The position numbers and the translations under genes are program-made. A DNA stretch of 64,000 nt, taken from assembly GCF_000719095.1 (NCBI RefSeq), contig NZ_JOEH01000021.1, forward strand, positions 124,001-188,000. The letters are read 5' to 3'. The first letter of the stretch is position 1. Each line of letters opens with the position of its first letter. This document shows, one piece after another, positions 9,227 to 16,678 of the stretch. Source of the stretch: Streptacidiphilus jeojiense (GTDB lineage: Bacteria > Actinomycetota > Actinomycetes > Streptomycetales > Streptomycetaceae). The notes below the pieces were generated by a model. That model saw only the letters and a list, made by a program, of their open reading frames with translations, had not been told where the DNA came from and did no database searches.

Positions 9227-9258
9227 CCGGTGGCCCGCTAGCCCGGTGGCCCGCTAGC
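9227..9258. repeat. 16-bp tandem duplication carrying a stop codon
   Basis: CCGGTGGCCCGCTAGC occurs twice head to tail (9227-9242 and 9243-9258). It lies between the convergent ends of lacI (stop 9208-9210, itself within CCCGCTAGCCCG) and the membrane-protein gene whose stop codon at 9254-9256 lies in the second copy. The related CCCGCTAGCCCG element is thus present three times. It looks like replication slippage. Confidence 0.75.
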
Positions 9259-9973
9259 CCGCCGGACTGACGATCGGCGCGGGGGCGGCCGGGGCGAAGG
9301 ACGTGGGGTAGCCGGCGCAGCCCCGGACGATCTGTCGGTGCAGGTCGTCCCCGTAGGTGCCGCCGAGGAACTCGCTCTGGGTCTGCGTCGCCCGCTCGTC
9401 GGTCAGGGTGACGTCGATGAAGGGCAGGTCGTACTGGCCCGGGGCCCGGCCGCAGTCCTGAACGTCCGCGAGCACATGGACGATGCGCGAGGTGCCCGGG
9501 GTGATGGTGAGCGGCAGCCCGTCGCCGGGGGTGAGCAGCATGCCCGCGTGGAACTGCCCGAACTGACTGACGGTCACCGGGATCGGCCCGCTGACGGCGA
9601 TCTGCAGCAGGATGACGAACCGGCGTCCGCTCAGGTCCTCCGGGATGATGCCGGCGTAGGTGACGTCGGTGATCTCGGAGGGCCAGGGGGCCAGGTCCGG
9701 CAGCGGCGAGGACGGCGCGGGCGCGGGTACCCCGTACTGCCCGGCCTGCAGCGCCGGAACCGCCAGGACGCCCAGGACGACGGCGGCCGCGGCGAGCAGC
9801 GTACGGCGGGTGGACCTGCCCAGGCCGTGCCACCACGCCCCGAGCCGCCCCTGGAACGCCTCGGCGGACGCCTCCTCCGGCGGACCGGACGGGACGTCCC
9901 CGGACTCCTCGCCGGGTACTTCGAGCGGGCCCACCTGTCCGACCCGCTCAGGTCGCTCGCGACGGTCGGCCAT
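9254..9973 (-). CDS. Single-pass membrane protein of unknown function
   Basis: Protein of 239 residues that I do not recognise as a named family. The first 60 residues are polar and Arg/Glu-rich. A single transmembrane helix (LLAAAAVVLGVLAVPALQAG, about residues 60-79) follows, then a Pro/Ser linker and an extracytoplasmic beta-rich domain of about 150 residues. That domain has two cysteines (DCGRAPG and RGCAGYP) that could form a disulfide. I chose ATG 9973, where the polar N-terminus begins. It is convergent with lacI. A cell-surface or regulatory role is possible but not shown. Confidence 0.72.
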   Translation of the reverse strand: MADRRERPERVGQVGPLEVPGEESGDVPSGPPEEASAEAFQGRLGAWWHGLGRSTRRTLLAAAAVVLGVLAVPALQAGQYGVPAPAPSSPLPDLAPWPSEITDVTYAGIIPEDLSGRRFVILLQIAVSGPIPVTVSQFGQFHAGMLLTPGDGLPLTITPGTSRIVHVLADVQDCGRAPGQYDLPFIDVTLTDERATQTQSEFLGGTYGDDLHRQIVRGCAGYPTSFAPAAPAPIVSPAG

Positions 9974-10102
9974 TCCCCGCCCCCCTCGTACGAGCGAGCG
10001 ATGCCCGATGCCGCGGCCGGCCAAACGCGGCCGGCCGTCGGTACCCGTTGTGAGTGCCCGTCGTCAGCGCCGATTGTCAGTACCGGGTGGAAGACTCGCG
10101 CC

Positions 10103-10717
10103 ATGAACGAAGACAAGGCCAAGGCCGACCTGGTCCGCTACCTCCAGACCGCCCGCGAGGCCCTGGTCTGGAAGCTCGACGGGCTCTCCGAGTACGACGT
10201 CCGGCGCCCGCTGACGCCGACCGGCACCAATCTACTGGGGCTGGTCAAGCACGTGGCCAGCGTGGAGCTGGGCTACTTCGGCGACACCTTCGGCCGGCCC
10301 TCCGGCGAGCCGCTGCCCTGGTTCGAGGACGACGCCGAACCCAATGCGGACATGTGGGCCACCCCCGACGAGTCCCGCGAGGACATCGTCGGCCTGTACC
10401 GCCGCTCCTGGAAGCACGCCGAGACGGTCTTCGCCGAGCTGCCGCTCGACGCCGTCGGCCGGGTGCCGTGGTGGCCGGCCGAGCGCAGCGAGGTGACACT
10501 GCACCAGATCCTGGTCCACATGATCGCGGAGACCGACCGACATGCCGGGCACGCCGACATCGTCCGTGAGCTCGTCGACGGCTCGGCCGGGCTGCGGGAG
10601 GGGAACGACAACTTGGGCGGCGATCCCTCCGGGTGGGAGGAGCACCGGAACAGGCTGGAGGAGGCGGCGAAAGCGGCGAAGGAGGCGAAGACGGCCGATC
10701 CGGGGCTGCCGGCGTAA
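10103..10717 (+). CDS. DinB-family protein
   Basis: Four-helix-bundle protein of 204 residues of the DinB/DUF664 type, a superfamily that includes metal-binding and thiol-dependent enzymes. It has the family layout WKLDGLSEYDVRRPLTPTGTNLLGLVKHVASVELGYFG near the N-terminus and LHQILVHMIAETDRHAGHADIVREL in the second half, with His residues in HVA, HMI and HAGHAD as likely metal ligands. The ATG at 10103 starts a conventional N-terminus. The C-terminus is an Ala/Lys-rich tail (EEAAKAAKEAKTADP). It is monocistronic by spacing; its substrate is unknown. Confidence 0.85.
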   Translation: MNEDKAKADLVRYLQTAREALVWKLDGLSEYDVRRPLTPTGTNLLGLVKHVASVELGYFGDTFGRPSGEPLPWFEDDAEPNADMWATPDESREDIVGLYRRSWKHAETVFAELPLDAVGRVPWWPAERSEVTLHQILVHMIAETDRHAGHADIVRELVDGSAGLREGNDNLGGDPSGWEEHRNRLEEAAKAAKEAKTADPGLPA

Positions 10718-10722
10718 CGGCA

Positions 10723-10737
10723 CGGCAACGGTTGCCG
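10723..10737. terminator. Short perfect palindrome after dinB-like gene
   Basis: CGGCAAC-G-GTTGCCG is a 7-bp perfect inverted repeat starting 5 bp after the DinB stop codon. It may be a weak hairpin terminator or a protein-binding site. There is no T tract, as is usual in high-GC actinomycetes. Confidence 0.35.
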
Positions 10738-10820
10738 CGGATCGTGAAGAATCTGTGTTCGCCTTGTCGTTCGTTCAACTAGCTTGAGCCCCCTCATAAT
10801 TGGGACAACGGGGGGTCTCG

Positions 10821-11147
10821 ATGGCCGAAAGACCTGCACTGAGCATGCTCGTTCTGGACGACTGTCCGACGGTGGAGATCCTGCTCTCGGGCGATCTCGA
10901 CGCGACCGCGGACCGGGCGCTGTCGGAGGTGGTGGCCGGGGTGCTCATCGACCCGCAGGTGGTGCGGATCGAGGTGGACGTCGCCGGGCTGGCGTATGTC
11001 GACGCCTGCGGCGTGGCAGCGCTCTTCCGGGTCCGGCAGCGGGCCGCGAACTTCGGGGTCTGCCTGCGCCTGGTCCAGGTGCGCCCGCCGCTGCACCGGC
11101 TGCTGGACTGCGCGGAGGTGTGGCGCTCGCTCGCCGACCCGGAGTGA
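10821..11147 (+). CDS. STAS-domain protein (anti-sigma factor antagonist-like), Ser replaced by Cys
   Basis: Small cytoplasmic protein of 108 residues with a single STAS fold: a central beta strand VEILLSGDLDATAD, then VVRIEVDVAGLAYVDACGVAALFRVRQRA. In SpoIIAA-type antagonists the partner kinase phosphorylates the serine in D-S-S-G; here the motif is D61-A-C63-G, so the acceptor is a cysteine. It therefore probably cannot be switched by a SpoIIAB/RsbW-type kinase in the usual way. I chose ATG 10821 over an in-frame TTG at 10800. No anti-sigma factor or sigma factor is adjacent, so it is an orphan STAS protein. Confidence 0.85.
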   Translation: MAERPALSMLVLDDCPTVEILLSGDLDATADRALSEVVAGVLIDPQVVRIEVDVAGLAYVDACGVAALFRVRQRAANFGVCLRLVQVRPPLHRLLDCAEVWRSLADPE

Positions 11148-11301
11148 CGGTGCGTGGGAATTGGGTGACGGGGATGGGGGAGGGGGTATCGCGCCATTCT
11201 GCCGGGGTTGACGGTGGGCGGGGGTGGGGAGATCTCTGTGGGCACAGGTGGGCCTGCTAGAGTCGTTGATCATTCATCAGAACCAGGCTCCGGGAGCGAA
11301 G

Positions 11302-12162
11302 ATGGCGGATTCGACGGAGTGGATGAAGACGGACCTGGGCGAGGCCCCGCCCAGGATCGACCTGCGCACGGACGTTGCGCACACGGCCCGGATGTACGAC
11401 TACTTCATCGGCGGCAAGGACAACTTCCCGGCCGACCGTGAGGCCGGCGACAAGGTCATCCAGAACGCGCCGTTCGTCACCCACGCCGCCCGCGCCAACC
11501 GCCGCTTCCTGCGCCGCGCCGTGCACCAGTTGGCGGCCGAGCACGGGATACGCCAGTTCCTGGACATCGGCACCGGCATACCCACCTCGCCCAACACCCA
11601 TGAGATCGCCCAGGCGGTGGACCCGGCGGCACGGGTGGTCTACGTCGACAACGACCCGATGGTGCTCGCCCACGCCCGTGCCCTGCTCACCAGCGCCAAG
11701 GCGGGCCGCACCGCCTACATCGACGCCGACCTGCGGGACCCGGCCGCGATACTGTCCTCGCCGCAGCTGCTCGACACCCTGGACCTGGACCAGCCGGTGG
11801 CGCTGATGCTGATCGCGATCATGCACTTCATCCCCGACGACCAGAACCCCTACGGCCTGGTCGACGAACTGCTGCAGGCCCTCCCGGCCGGGAGCTTCCT
11901 GGCGTTGTCCCAGGTCACCCATGACTTCGCCCCCGACGAATGGGGTCAGGTCGAGGCCACCTACGCGGCGGCCGGGATCCGTACGAAGATCCGCAACCAC
12001 GCCGAGGTCGCCAAGTTCTTCGACGGCCTGGAGGTGCCTGCCCCCGGGGTCGACCTGATCTCCCGCTGGTGGCCGGAGCCGGCCGACAGCCCGTTCGCCG
12101 CACTCACCGACGCCGAGATCTCCTCCTACGGCGCCGTCGGACGCAAGCCGGGACCGGCGTGA
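11302..12162 (+). CDS. S-adenosyl-L-methionine-dependent methyltransferase (DUF574/SAV2177 family)
   Basis: Methyltransferase-like protein of 286 residues from a family greatly expanded in Streptomyces. Visible hallmarks are RIDLRTDVAHTARMYDYFIGGKDNFPADREA near the N-terminus, the SAM-binding loop FLDIGTGIPTSPNTHEIAQ, VVYVDNDPMVLAHARALL and LMLIAIMHFI. I chose ATG 11302 after GGGAG. Its stop overlaps the GNAT gene start (GTGA), so the two are coupled. It is a paralog of 16679-17524. The substrate is unknown; members often accompany regulators and signalling proteins. Confidence 0.9.
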   Translation: MADSTEWMKTDLGEAPPRIDLRTDVAHTARMYDYFIGGKDNFPADREAGDKVIQNAPFVTHAARANRRFLRRAVHQLAAEHGIRQFLDIGTGIPTSPNTHEIAQAVDPAARVVYVDNDPMVLAHARALLTSAKAGRTAYIDADLRDPAAILSSPQLLDTLDLDQPVALMLIAIMHFIPDDQNPYGLVDELLQALPAGSFLALSQVTHDFAPDEWGQVEATYAAAGIRTKIRNHAEVAKFFDGLEVPAPGVDLISRWWPEPADSPFAALTDAEISSYGAVGRKPGPA

Positions 12163-12638
12163 CGGCGGTACCGCCCTCGGTACGACTGCGTCCGGCCCGG
12201 CAGGAGGAGGCAGAGGCGCTGAGCCGGCTGGCACTGCGCTCCAAGGGCCACTGGGGCTACGACCAGGCCTTTCTGGACGCCTGCGCCGACGAACTCCGGA
12301 TGGAACCGGACACGTTGGCGGCCCGCAGGGCCACCGTTGCGGAGGAGGACGGGACGCTGCTGGGCTTCACCACCCTGGAGGGCGAGGCCCCGCAGGGTGA
12401 GCTGGGCATGCTCTTCGTCGAGCCGGCGGCGATCGGCCGGGGCGTGGGCGGGCTGCTCTTCCGGCACGTCCTGGACCGGGGCCGCGAGCTCGGCTTCGAC
12501 CTGCTGACCATCGCCGCCGACCCGCATGCCGAGCAGTTCTACCTGGCGATGGGCGCGGTGCGGGTCGGCGAGGTGCCCTCGGGCTCGATCCCGGGACGCG
12601 TCCTGCCGCTGATGGAGGTTCGGCCGGGCCGGGGCTGA
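12159..12638 (+). CDS. GNAT-family N-acetyltransferase
   Basis: Acetyl-CoA-dependent acetyltransferase of 159 residues. Motif A is visible as LGMLFVEPAAIGRGVGGLLFRHVLDRGRE, including the pyrophosphate-binding RGVGG loop, followed by motif B AADPHAEQFYLAMGAVRVG. The GTG start at 12159 overlaps the upstream methyltransferase stop. The target is unknown. The pairing of a DUF574 methyltransferase with a GNAT in one transcript suggests that both modify the same small molecule or act in a shared response, but this is inference only. Confidence 0.86.
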   Translation: MTAVPPSVRLRPARQEEAEALSRLALRSKGHWGYDQAFLDACADELRMEPDTLAARRATVAEEDGTLLGFTTLEGEAPQGELGMLFVEPAAIGRGVGGLLFRHVLDRGRELGFDLLTIAADPHAEQFYLAMGAVRVGEVPSGSIPGRVLPLMEVRPGRG

Positions 12639-12735
12639 CGCCCGGTCGGCGCTCGCCGAGTGGCCGGGGGATGGCGGCGGGCGGAGGATCGAGGTGACCG
12701 AGCGTCGATTCCGTCTGTCCGGAGAGGTGTCCGCC

Positions 12736-13173
12736 ATGGCTGTCGGACCTGTCGAGTACCTGGTGGTGGCGTTCCCGGGATCCCGGTTCCGGGGCGACCT
12801 GCTGCCGGAGCTGAAGAGACTGGTCGACGGAGGTGTCATCCACATCCTCGACCTGACCTTCGTCAAACGTGACGACGACGGTGTGGTCAGCTTCCTGGAG
12901 CTGGACTCGCTGGACGCGGAGGAGGCGGCGATGTTCGCCGACATCGACGGCGAGGTCGGCGGCCTGCTGAGCGAGGAGGACCTGGCGGTGATGGCCGAGG
13001 AGATCCCGGCGGGATCCTCGGCGGCGCTGCTGGTGTGGGAGAACACCTGGGCCGCCCCGATGACCGCGGCGGTCCGGGCGGCGGGCGGGGTGGTGGTGGC
13101 CCACGAGCGGGTGCCCGAGGCCCTGGTGGAGCTGGATCTGCAGGCGATCGCCCGGGAAGGGGCGCTGTCATGA
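12736..13173 (+). CDS. DUF6325-family protein
   Basis: Protein of 145 residues matching a common actinobacterial family of unknown function (MAVGPVEYLVVAFPGSRFRG at the N-terminus). It contains ELKRLVDGGVIHILDLTFVKRDDDGVV and ends with a predicted amphipathic helix. I chose ATG 12736 because GGAGAGG lies 8 bp upstream; the longer GTG 12694 version adds an unsupported leader. It overlaps the SHOCT gene by 4 bp (ATGA), the usual partner of this family. Confidence 0.82.
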   Translation: MAVGPVEYLVVAFPGSRFRGDLLPELKRLVDGGVIHILDLTFVKRDDDGVVSFLELDSLDAEEAAMFADIDGEVGGLLSEEDLAVMAEEIPAGSSAALLVWENTWAAPMTAAVRAAGGVVVAHERVPEALVELDLQAIAREGALS

Positions 13174-13484
13174 TCGGTCGACGCGTCGGCCGGGGCGGTC
13201 GCCCCGGACTCATCGGTGTCGCGGCCCGCACCGCGGTCGTGGCCGGGACGGCCTCCGCGGTGAGCGGGCGGGTGGCGGCCCGCCAGCAGCAGTCGGCGGC
13301 CCAGCAGGCAGCGGCGCAGCAGGCACCCGCACCTGTCGCCGCGCCGGAGCCCGCCCCCGCGGCAGTCCCCGCCCTCGACGAGCAGGCCCTCTCCAACCTG
13401 GAGCGGCTCGGCACCCTGCACGCGCAGGGGTTGCTCTCCGACGCCGAATTCAGCACGGCCAAGCAGCGCATCCTGGCCCCCTGA
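13170..13484 (+). CDS. SHOCT-domain protein
   Basis: Small protein of 104 residues with an N-terminal Gly/Arg-rich and hydrophobic segment (GLIGVAARTAVVAGTASAVSG) and an Ala/Gln/Pro-rich linker with AAQQAAAQQ repeats. It ends in a SHOCT domain, LGTLHAQGLLSDAEFSTAKQRIL, a short motif thought to mediate oligomerisation. It is translationally coupled to the DUF6325 gene. The pair is common in Streptomyces, but its role is unknown. Confidence 0.85.
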   Translation: MIGRRVGRGGRPGLIGVAARTAVVAGTASAVSGRVAARQQQSAAQQAAAQQAPAPVAAPEPAPAAVPALDEQALSNLERLGTLHAQGLLSDAEFSTAKQRILAP

Positions 13485-13493
13485 CAGCGGGCG

Positions 13494-13916
13494 TCAGGTC
13501 GCGCGCGGCCGCAGTTCCCGGCGGATGACCAGGCGGAGGCCGGTCCAGGTCGAGTCGATGGCGCACACCTTGTTGTCGACCAGGCCGGTCGGCAGCGCGA
13601 TCTCCCGTACCAGGTCGTCGGTGACCTCCGTGGGCACGCCCGAGCTGCGCTTGGGCCAGGCGATCCACAGCCCGCCGGCCGGGGCCATCAGCGGACGCAC
13701 CGACTCGACGGCGTCGGCCACCTCGGCGCGCAGGGTGGTGAAGGCGAGGACGACGTCGAAGGGCTCGGTCCCGTCCAGTGCGGTGGACACGCTGACCCCG
13801 CCCGGCAGCGGGTCGAGCAGCGGTGCCAGACCGGCGGGGGCGGCGAGCAGGGCGACCCTGGCCTCGGGCTTGATGCCGAGCTTGCGGGGCAGCGGGGAGG
13901 GAGCGGTTTCGGCCAC
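13494..13916 (-). CDS. DUF3052-like protein
   Basis: Protein of 140 residues, GTG start. It begins PRKLGIKPEARVALLAAPAGLAPLL and contains PFDVVLAFTTLRAEVADAV, GGLWIAWPKRSSG and LPTGLVDNKVCAIDSTWTGLRLVIRRE, a pattern I associate with actinobacterial DUF3052-type proteins resembling a degenerate methyltransferase fold. No catalytic motif is visible. It is convergent with the SHOCT gene, with only 9 bp between the stops. Confidence 0.75.
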   Translation of the reverse strand: MAETAPSPLPRKLGIKPEARVALLAAPAGLAPLLDPLPGGVSVSTALDGTEPFDVVLAFTTLRAEVADAVESVRPLMAPAGGLWIAWPKRSSGVPTEVTDDLVREIALPTGLVDNKVCAIDSTWTGLRLVIRRELRPRAT

Positions 13917-14029
13917 CCGCCAACCATCATCCGGCGGACCCTTCCGTGCAAGCCCGCAGTTGCCGTGATCACCCCGCCGTGATCACCGCGGTCTCGCCAA
14001 CGACCGGGGCGGGGTGCTAAGCCAGGGTC

Positions 14030-15130
14030 ATGCCGATGCCCACGACGATCTCCCTCGACGAGTTGGCCGCCGGTGCGGCCCACACCCCGCTGCTGGCGGA
14101 GGGCGGCGCGGCGCTGGACCCGCTGCTGCTCGTCGACCTCGACGCCGGGGGGCCCGACGGCGGCACGGCGGTGCTGCGCCGGGCCGTCGAGCGGGCGGGG
14201 GAGTGCGACCGGCTGCTGGTCGGCATCACCGCGCGAGAGCCGGCGTCGCTGCCCGACACCCTGGTCGAGGCGCTGGACCTGACCCTGGCCCGGACCGGTG
14301 CCGGTGCCGGTGCCGGCGTTGGAGTTGGCGACGGCGGCGACCGTCGGGTGGTCGCCGTCGACGATCCCGCAGCCGAGGCGCGCACCCTGCACGCCAACGT
14401 CCTCGCCCACCCGCAGGCCGCGCTGGTGCTGGGCCGGCTGCTCAGGGTCGGTCCCCGGCTGACCGTGGGTGAGGCCCTGGACGCCGAGTCGCTGGCCTAC
14501 TCCACCCTGCTCGGCGGCCAGGAGTTCGCCGACTGGCTGGCCGCCCGCGGTGACCGCCCCGCCCCGCCCCCGGCGGCAGCCGAGACGGTACTGGTCCGGC
14601 GCAAGGGCGACACCCTCCACCTCACCCTGAACCGGCCCGAGCGCCGCAACGCCCACGGCCGGGAACTGCGCGACGCCCTGGTCGAGGCGCTGCGGATCGC
14701 CGAGGCCGACGACAGCGTGACCGCCGTGGTCCTGGACGGCAACGGTCCCTGCTTCTGTTCCGGCGGCGACCTGGCGGAGTTCGGGACGGCCCCGGACCTG
14801 GCCACGGCGCACCTGGTGCGCACCCGCGGCGGCGCGGCCGCCCCGCTGCACCGGCTGCGTGAGCGGATCACCGTGCTGGTGCACGGCAGTTGCGTCGGTG
14901 CCGGCATCGAACTGCCCGCCTTCGCCGGCCGGGTCGTCGCCGATCCCGACGCCTGGTTCCTGCTGCCGGAACTGGGCATGGGCCTGATCCCCGGAGCCGG
15001 CGGGACGGTGAGCATCCCGCGCCGCATCGGCCGTTGGCGCACCCTGCACCTGGTGCTGTCCGGCGCACCGATCGGGGCGGAGCGGGCGCTGGACTGGGGG
15101 CTGGTCGACCGGATCGAACGGATCGGCTGA
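14030..15130 (+). CDS. Enoyl-CoA hydratase/isomerase family protein with N-terminal extension
   Basis: Crotonase-superfamily protein of 366 residues. The C-terminal 180 residues form a full crotonase domain: LHLTLNRPERRNAHGRELR, oxyanion-hole loop CFCSGGDLAEF, second loop GSCVGAGIELPAF and PELGMGLIPGAGGTVSIPRRIG. Both glutamates used by hydratases (in GAGIEL and LPEL) are present. The first 170 residues are unusual: SLDELAAGAAHTPLL through LTVGEALDAESLAYSTLLGGQEF has crotonase-like helical spacing without the active-site loops, suggesting a degenerate duplicated half. A GGTGCC repeat near 14298-14315 encodes a Gly/Ala linker. The natural CoA substrate is unknown. Confidence 0.83.
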   Translation: MPMPTTISLDELAAGAAHTPLLAEGGAALDPLLLVDLDAGGPDGGTAVLRRAVERAGECDRLLVGITAREPASLPDTLVEALDLTLARTGAGAGAGVGVGDGGDRRVVAVDDPAAEARTLHANVLAHPQAALVLGRLLRVGPRLTVGEALDAESLAYSTLLGGQEFADWLAARGDRPAPPPAAAETVLVRRKGDTLHLTLNRPERRNAHGRELRDALVEALRIAEADDSVTAVVLDGNGPCFCSGGDLAEFGTAPDLATAHLVRTRGGAAAPLHRLRERITVLVHGSCVGAGIELPAFAGRVVADPDAWFLLPELGMGLIPGAGGTVSIPRRIGRWRTLHLVLSGAPIGAERALDWGLVDRIERIG

Positions 15131-15254
15131 GGCGCGGATCACCATCGCGCACGGTGGCGGACCGGGCCGAGAAGCGCAAACCTGTCTTCCAGCACCCGCT
15201 TCCGACCGTTCCACTCCACTGACGTAGTGTCACCGGACGCCAAAGGAAAGACAC

Positions 15255-15839
15255 ATGAGCGAACCCCAGCACCACCCCAGGGACACCGCCGCGCTGGCGC
15301 TGCGCGCCACGCTCGGGCCGATGCTCTTCGTGCACGGCTGGAACAAGGTCTCCGGGCCCGGCGGTCTGCAGGGCACCACGGGGTGGTTCGAGTCGCTGGG
15401 GCTCAAGCCCGCCGCGGTGCACGCGCGGATGGCGGCCGGGACCGAGATGGCGGCCGGGGTCGCGCTCACGGTGGGTCTGGCCAACCCGCTGCCGGCGGCG
15501 GCGGTGGTCGGGCTGATGGCGGTGGCGGCCCGGACCGATCACCGGGGCAAGGGCTTCTTCGTCTTCAAGGGCGGTTGGGAGTACACCGGGGTGGTCGCCG
15601 GGGCCGCGGTCGCGCTGGCCGCGCTGGGGCACGGGCGCTACTCGGTCGACCGCCTGCTGCGGCGTCGCAGCGAGGGACCGGTGCCGGCGCTGCTGGCCGC
15701 CGGCCTGGGTAGTGCGGCGGCCGCCGCACTGCTGGCGCTGTCCTACCGGCCCGACGAGCCGGCCGTCGAGGACGCAAAGCCGGTGGAGGACGCCGAGCCG
15801 GTGGAGGACGCCAAGCCGGTGGAAGCGGACGGGGAGTGA
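15255..15839 (+). CDS. DoxX-family membrane protein
   Basis: Membrane protein of 194 residues with four hydrophobic helices and the DoxX signature ATLGPMLFVHGWNKVSG near the N-terminus; GGWEYTGVVAGAAVALAALG is the last helix of the core. DoxX proteins have been linked to redox and sulfur metabolism, though the reaction is unclear. ATG 15255 follows AAAGGAAAG. The C-terminal tail contains three 18-bp repeats encoding EDA(K/E)PV. It overlaps the phosphatase gene at GTGA. Confidence 0.86.
   Translation: MSEPQHHPRDTAALALRATLGPMLFVHGWNKVSGPGGLQGTTGWFESLGLKPAAVHARMAAGTEMAAGVALTVGLANPLPAAAVVGLMAVAARTDHRGKGFFVFKGGWEYTGVVAGAAVALAALGHGRYSVDRLLRRRSEGPVPALLAAGLGSAAAAALLALSYRPDEPAVEDAKPVEDAEPVEDAKPVEADGE
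15768..15821. repeat. Three 18-bp tandem repeats in doxX-like gene
   Basis: GAGGACGC(A/C)(A/G)AGCCGGTG is repeated three times (15768-15785, 15786-15803, 15804-15821), encoding EDAKPV, EDAEPV and EDAKPV at the cytoplasmic or external tail. Copy number may vary between strains. Confidence 0.85.
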
Positions 15840-16594
15840 CGGGCCGTTCCGCCGACGCGGCCCGCTGGGTGGAGCTGGCCGAGGTCGACAACGTCCGGGA
15901 CCTCGGCGGCCTGCCGGTGCGCGGCGGCGGCGCCACCCGCAGGGGCGTGCTGTTCCGGGCCAGCACCGTGCAGGAGGCGACGCCCGCCGATGTCGAGGTG
16001 CTGCTGGACGGGCTCGGCCTGCGCACACTCGTTGATCTGCGGGGTCCGCGCGAGTCGGCCCGGGAGGGCCACGGGCTGCTGGAACGGACCGGGCTGAGCC
16101 GGGTCAACCTGCCGGTCCGGCAGGAGCGGGGGGTGGCCGCCGACGCGGTGCCGGACGTCAGCGGCAGCCGGCTGGCCGACTTCTACCTGGCCATGTTGGC
16201 CGGCAGCGGTCCGTCGGTGCTGGCCGCCGCACGGATCGTCGCCGACCGGGAGCGGCACGCGGTGATGTTCCACTGCGCCGTGGGCAAGGACCGCACCGGA
16301 CTGCTGGCGGCGGTGCTGCTGGACGCGGTGGGGGTGCCTGCGGACGCGATCGCCGAGGACTACGCGCTGAGCGCGTCCCGTACCGCGCGGATCGGTGAGC
16401 GGTTGGCGCGACTGCCCTCGTACGGGCGGCTGCCGGCTGTGGAGCACGGACTGATGTCCGCGGACCCGGCGGTGATGCACCGGTTCCTGGAGGCCCTGCG
16501 GACCGGCTCGGGGGGCGGCGCGGGCTGGCTGCTCCGCCAGGGGCTGACCGAGGCGGAACTGCAGGACCTGCGGGCGGCGCTGGTCGAACCGTAG
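15836..16594 (+). CDS. Tyrosine-protein phosphatase (DSP/PTP-like)
   Basis: Phosphatase of 252 residues. The N-terminus NVRDLGGLPVRGGGATRRGVLFRAS is typical of bacterial tyrosine/serine phosphatases of the Y_phosphatase3 family. The active-site loop HCAVGKDRTG has Cys147 as nucleophile and Arg153 for phosphate binding, with an Asp in DLRGPRES as part of the family core. GTG 15836 overlaps the doxX stop, so the two genes are coupled. Substrates may be phosphotyrosine proteins or phosphoinositides; the sequence does not decide. Confidence 0.9.
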   Translation: MTGRSADAARWVELAEVDNVRDLGGLPVRGGGATRRGVLFRASTVQEATPADVEVLLDGLGLRTLVDLRGPRESAREGHGLLERTGLSRVNLPVRQERGVAADAVPDVSGSRLADFYLAMLAGSGPSVLAAARIVADRERHAVMFHCAVGKDRTGLLAAVLLDAVGVPADAIAEDYALSASRTARIGERLARLPSYGRLPAVEHGLMSADPAVMHRFLEALRTGSGGGAGWLLRQGLTEAELQDLRAALVEP

Positions 16595-16618
16595 CGGGCG
16601 TCGTCGTGGCGTCGGACA

Positions 16619-16653
16619 GCAGCGGGCCGGGCCGGGGCAGCCCGGCCCGCTGC
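16619..16653. terminator. Bidirectional hairpin terminator between convergent genes
   Basis: A perfect 13-bp inverted repeat (GCAGCGGGCCGGG / CCCGGCCCGCTGC) with a 9-nt loop lies between the stop of the phosphatase (16594) and the stop of the methyltransferase (16679). It lacks a T tract, as is common in Streptomyces. Confidence 0.8.
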
Positions 16654-16678
16654 CCCGCCCGCCAGGCCCCGCCGCCGC

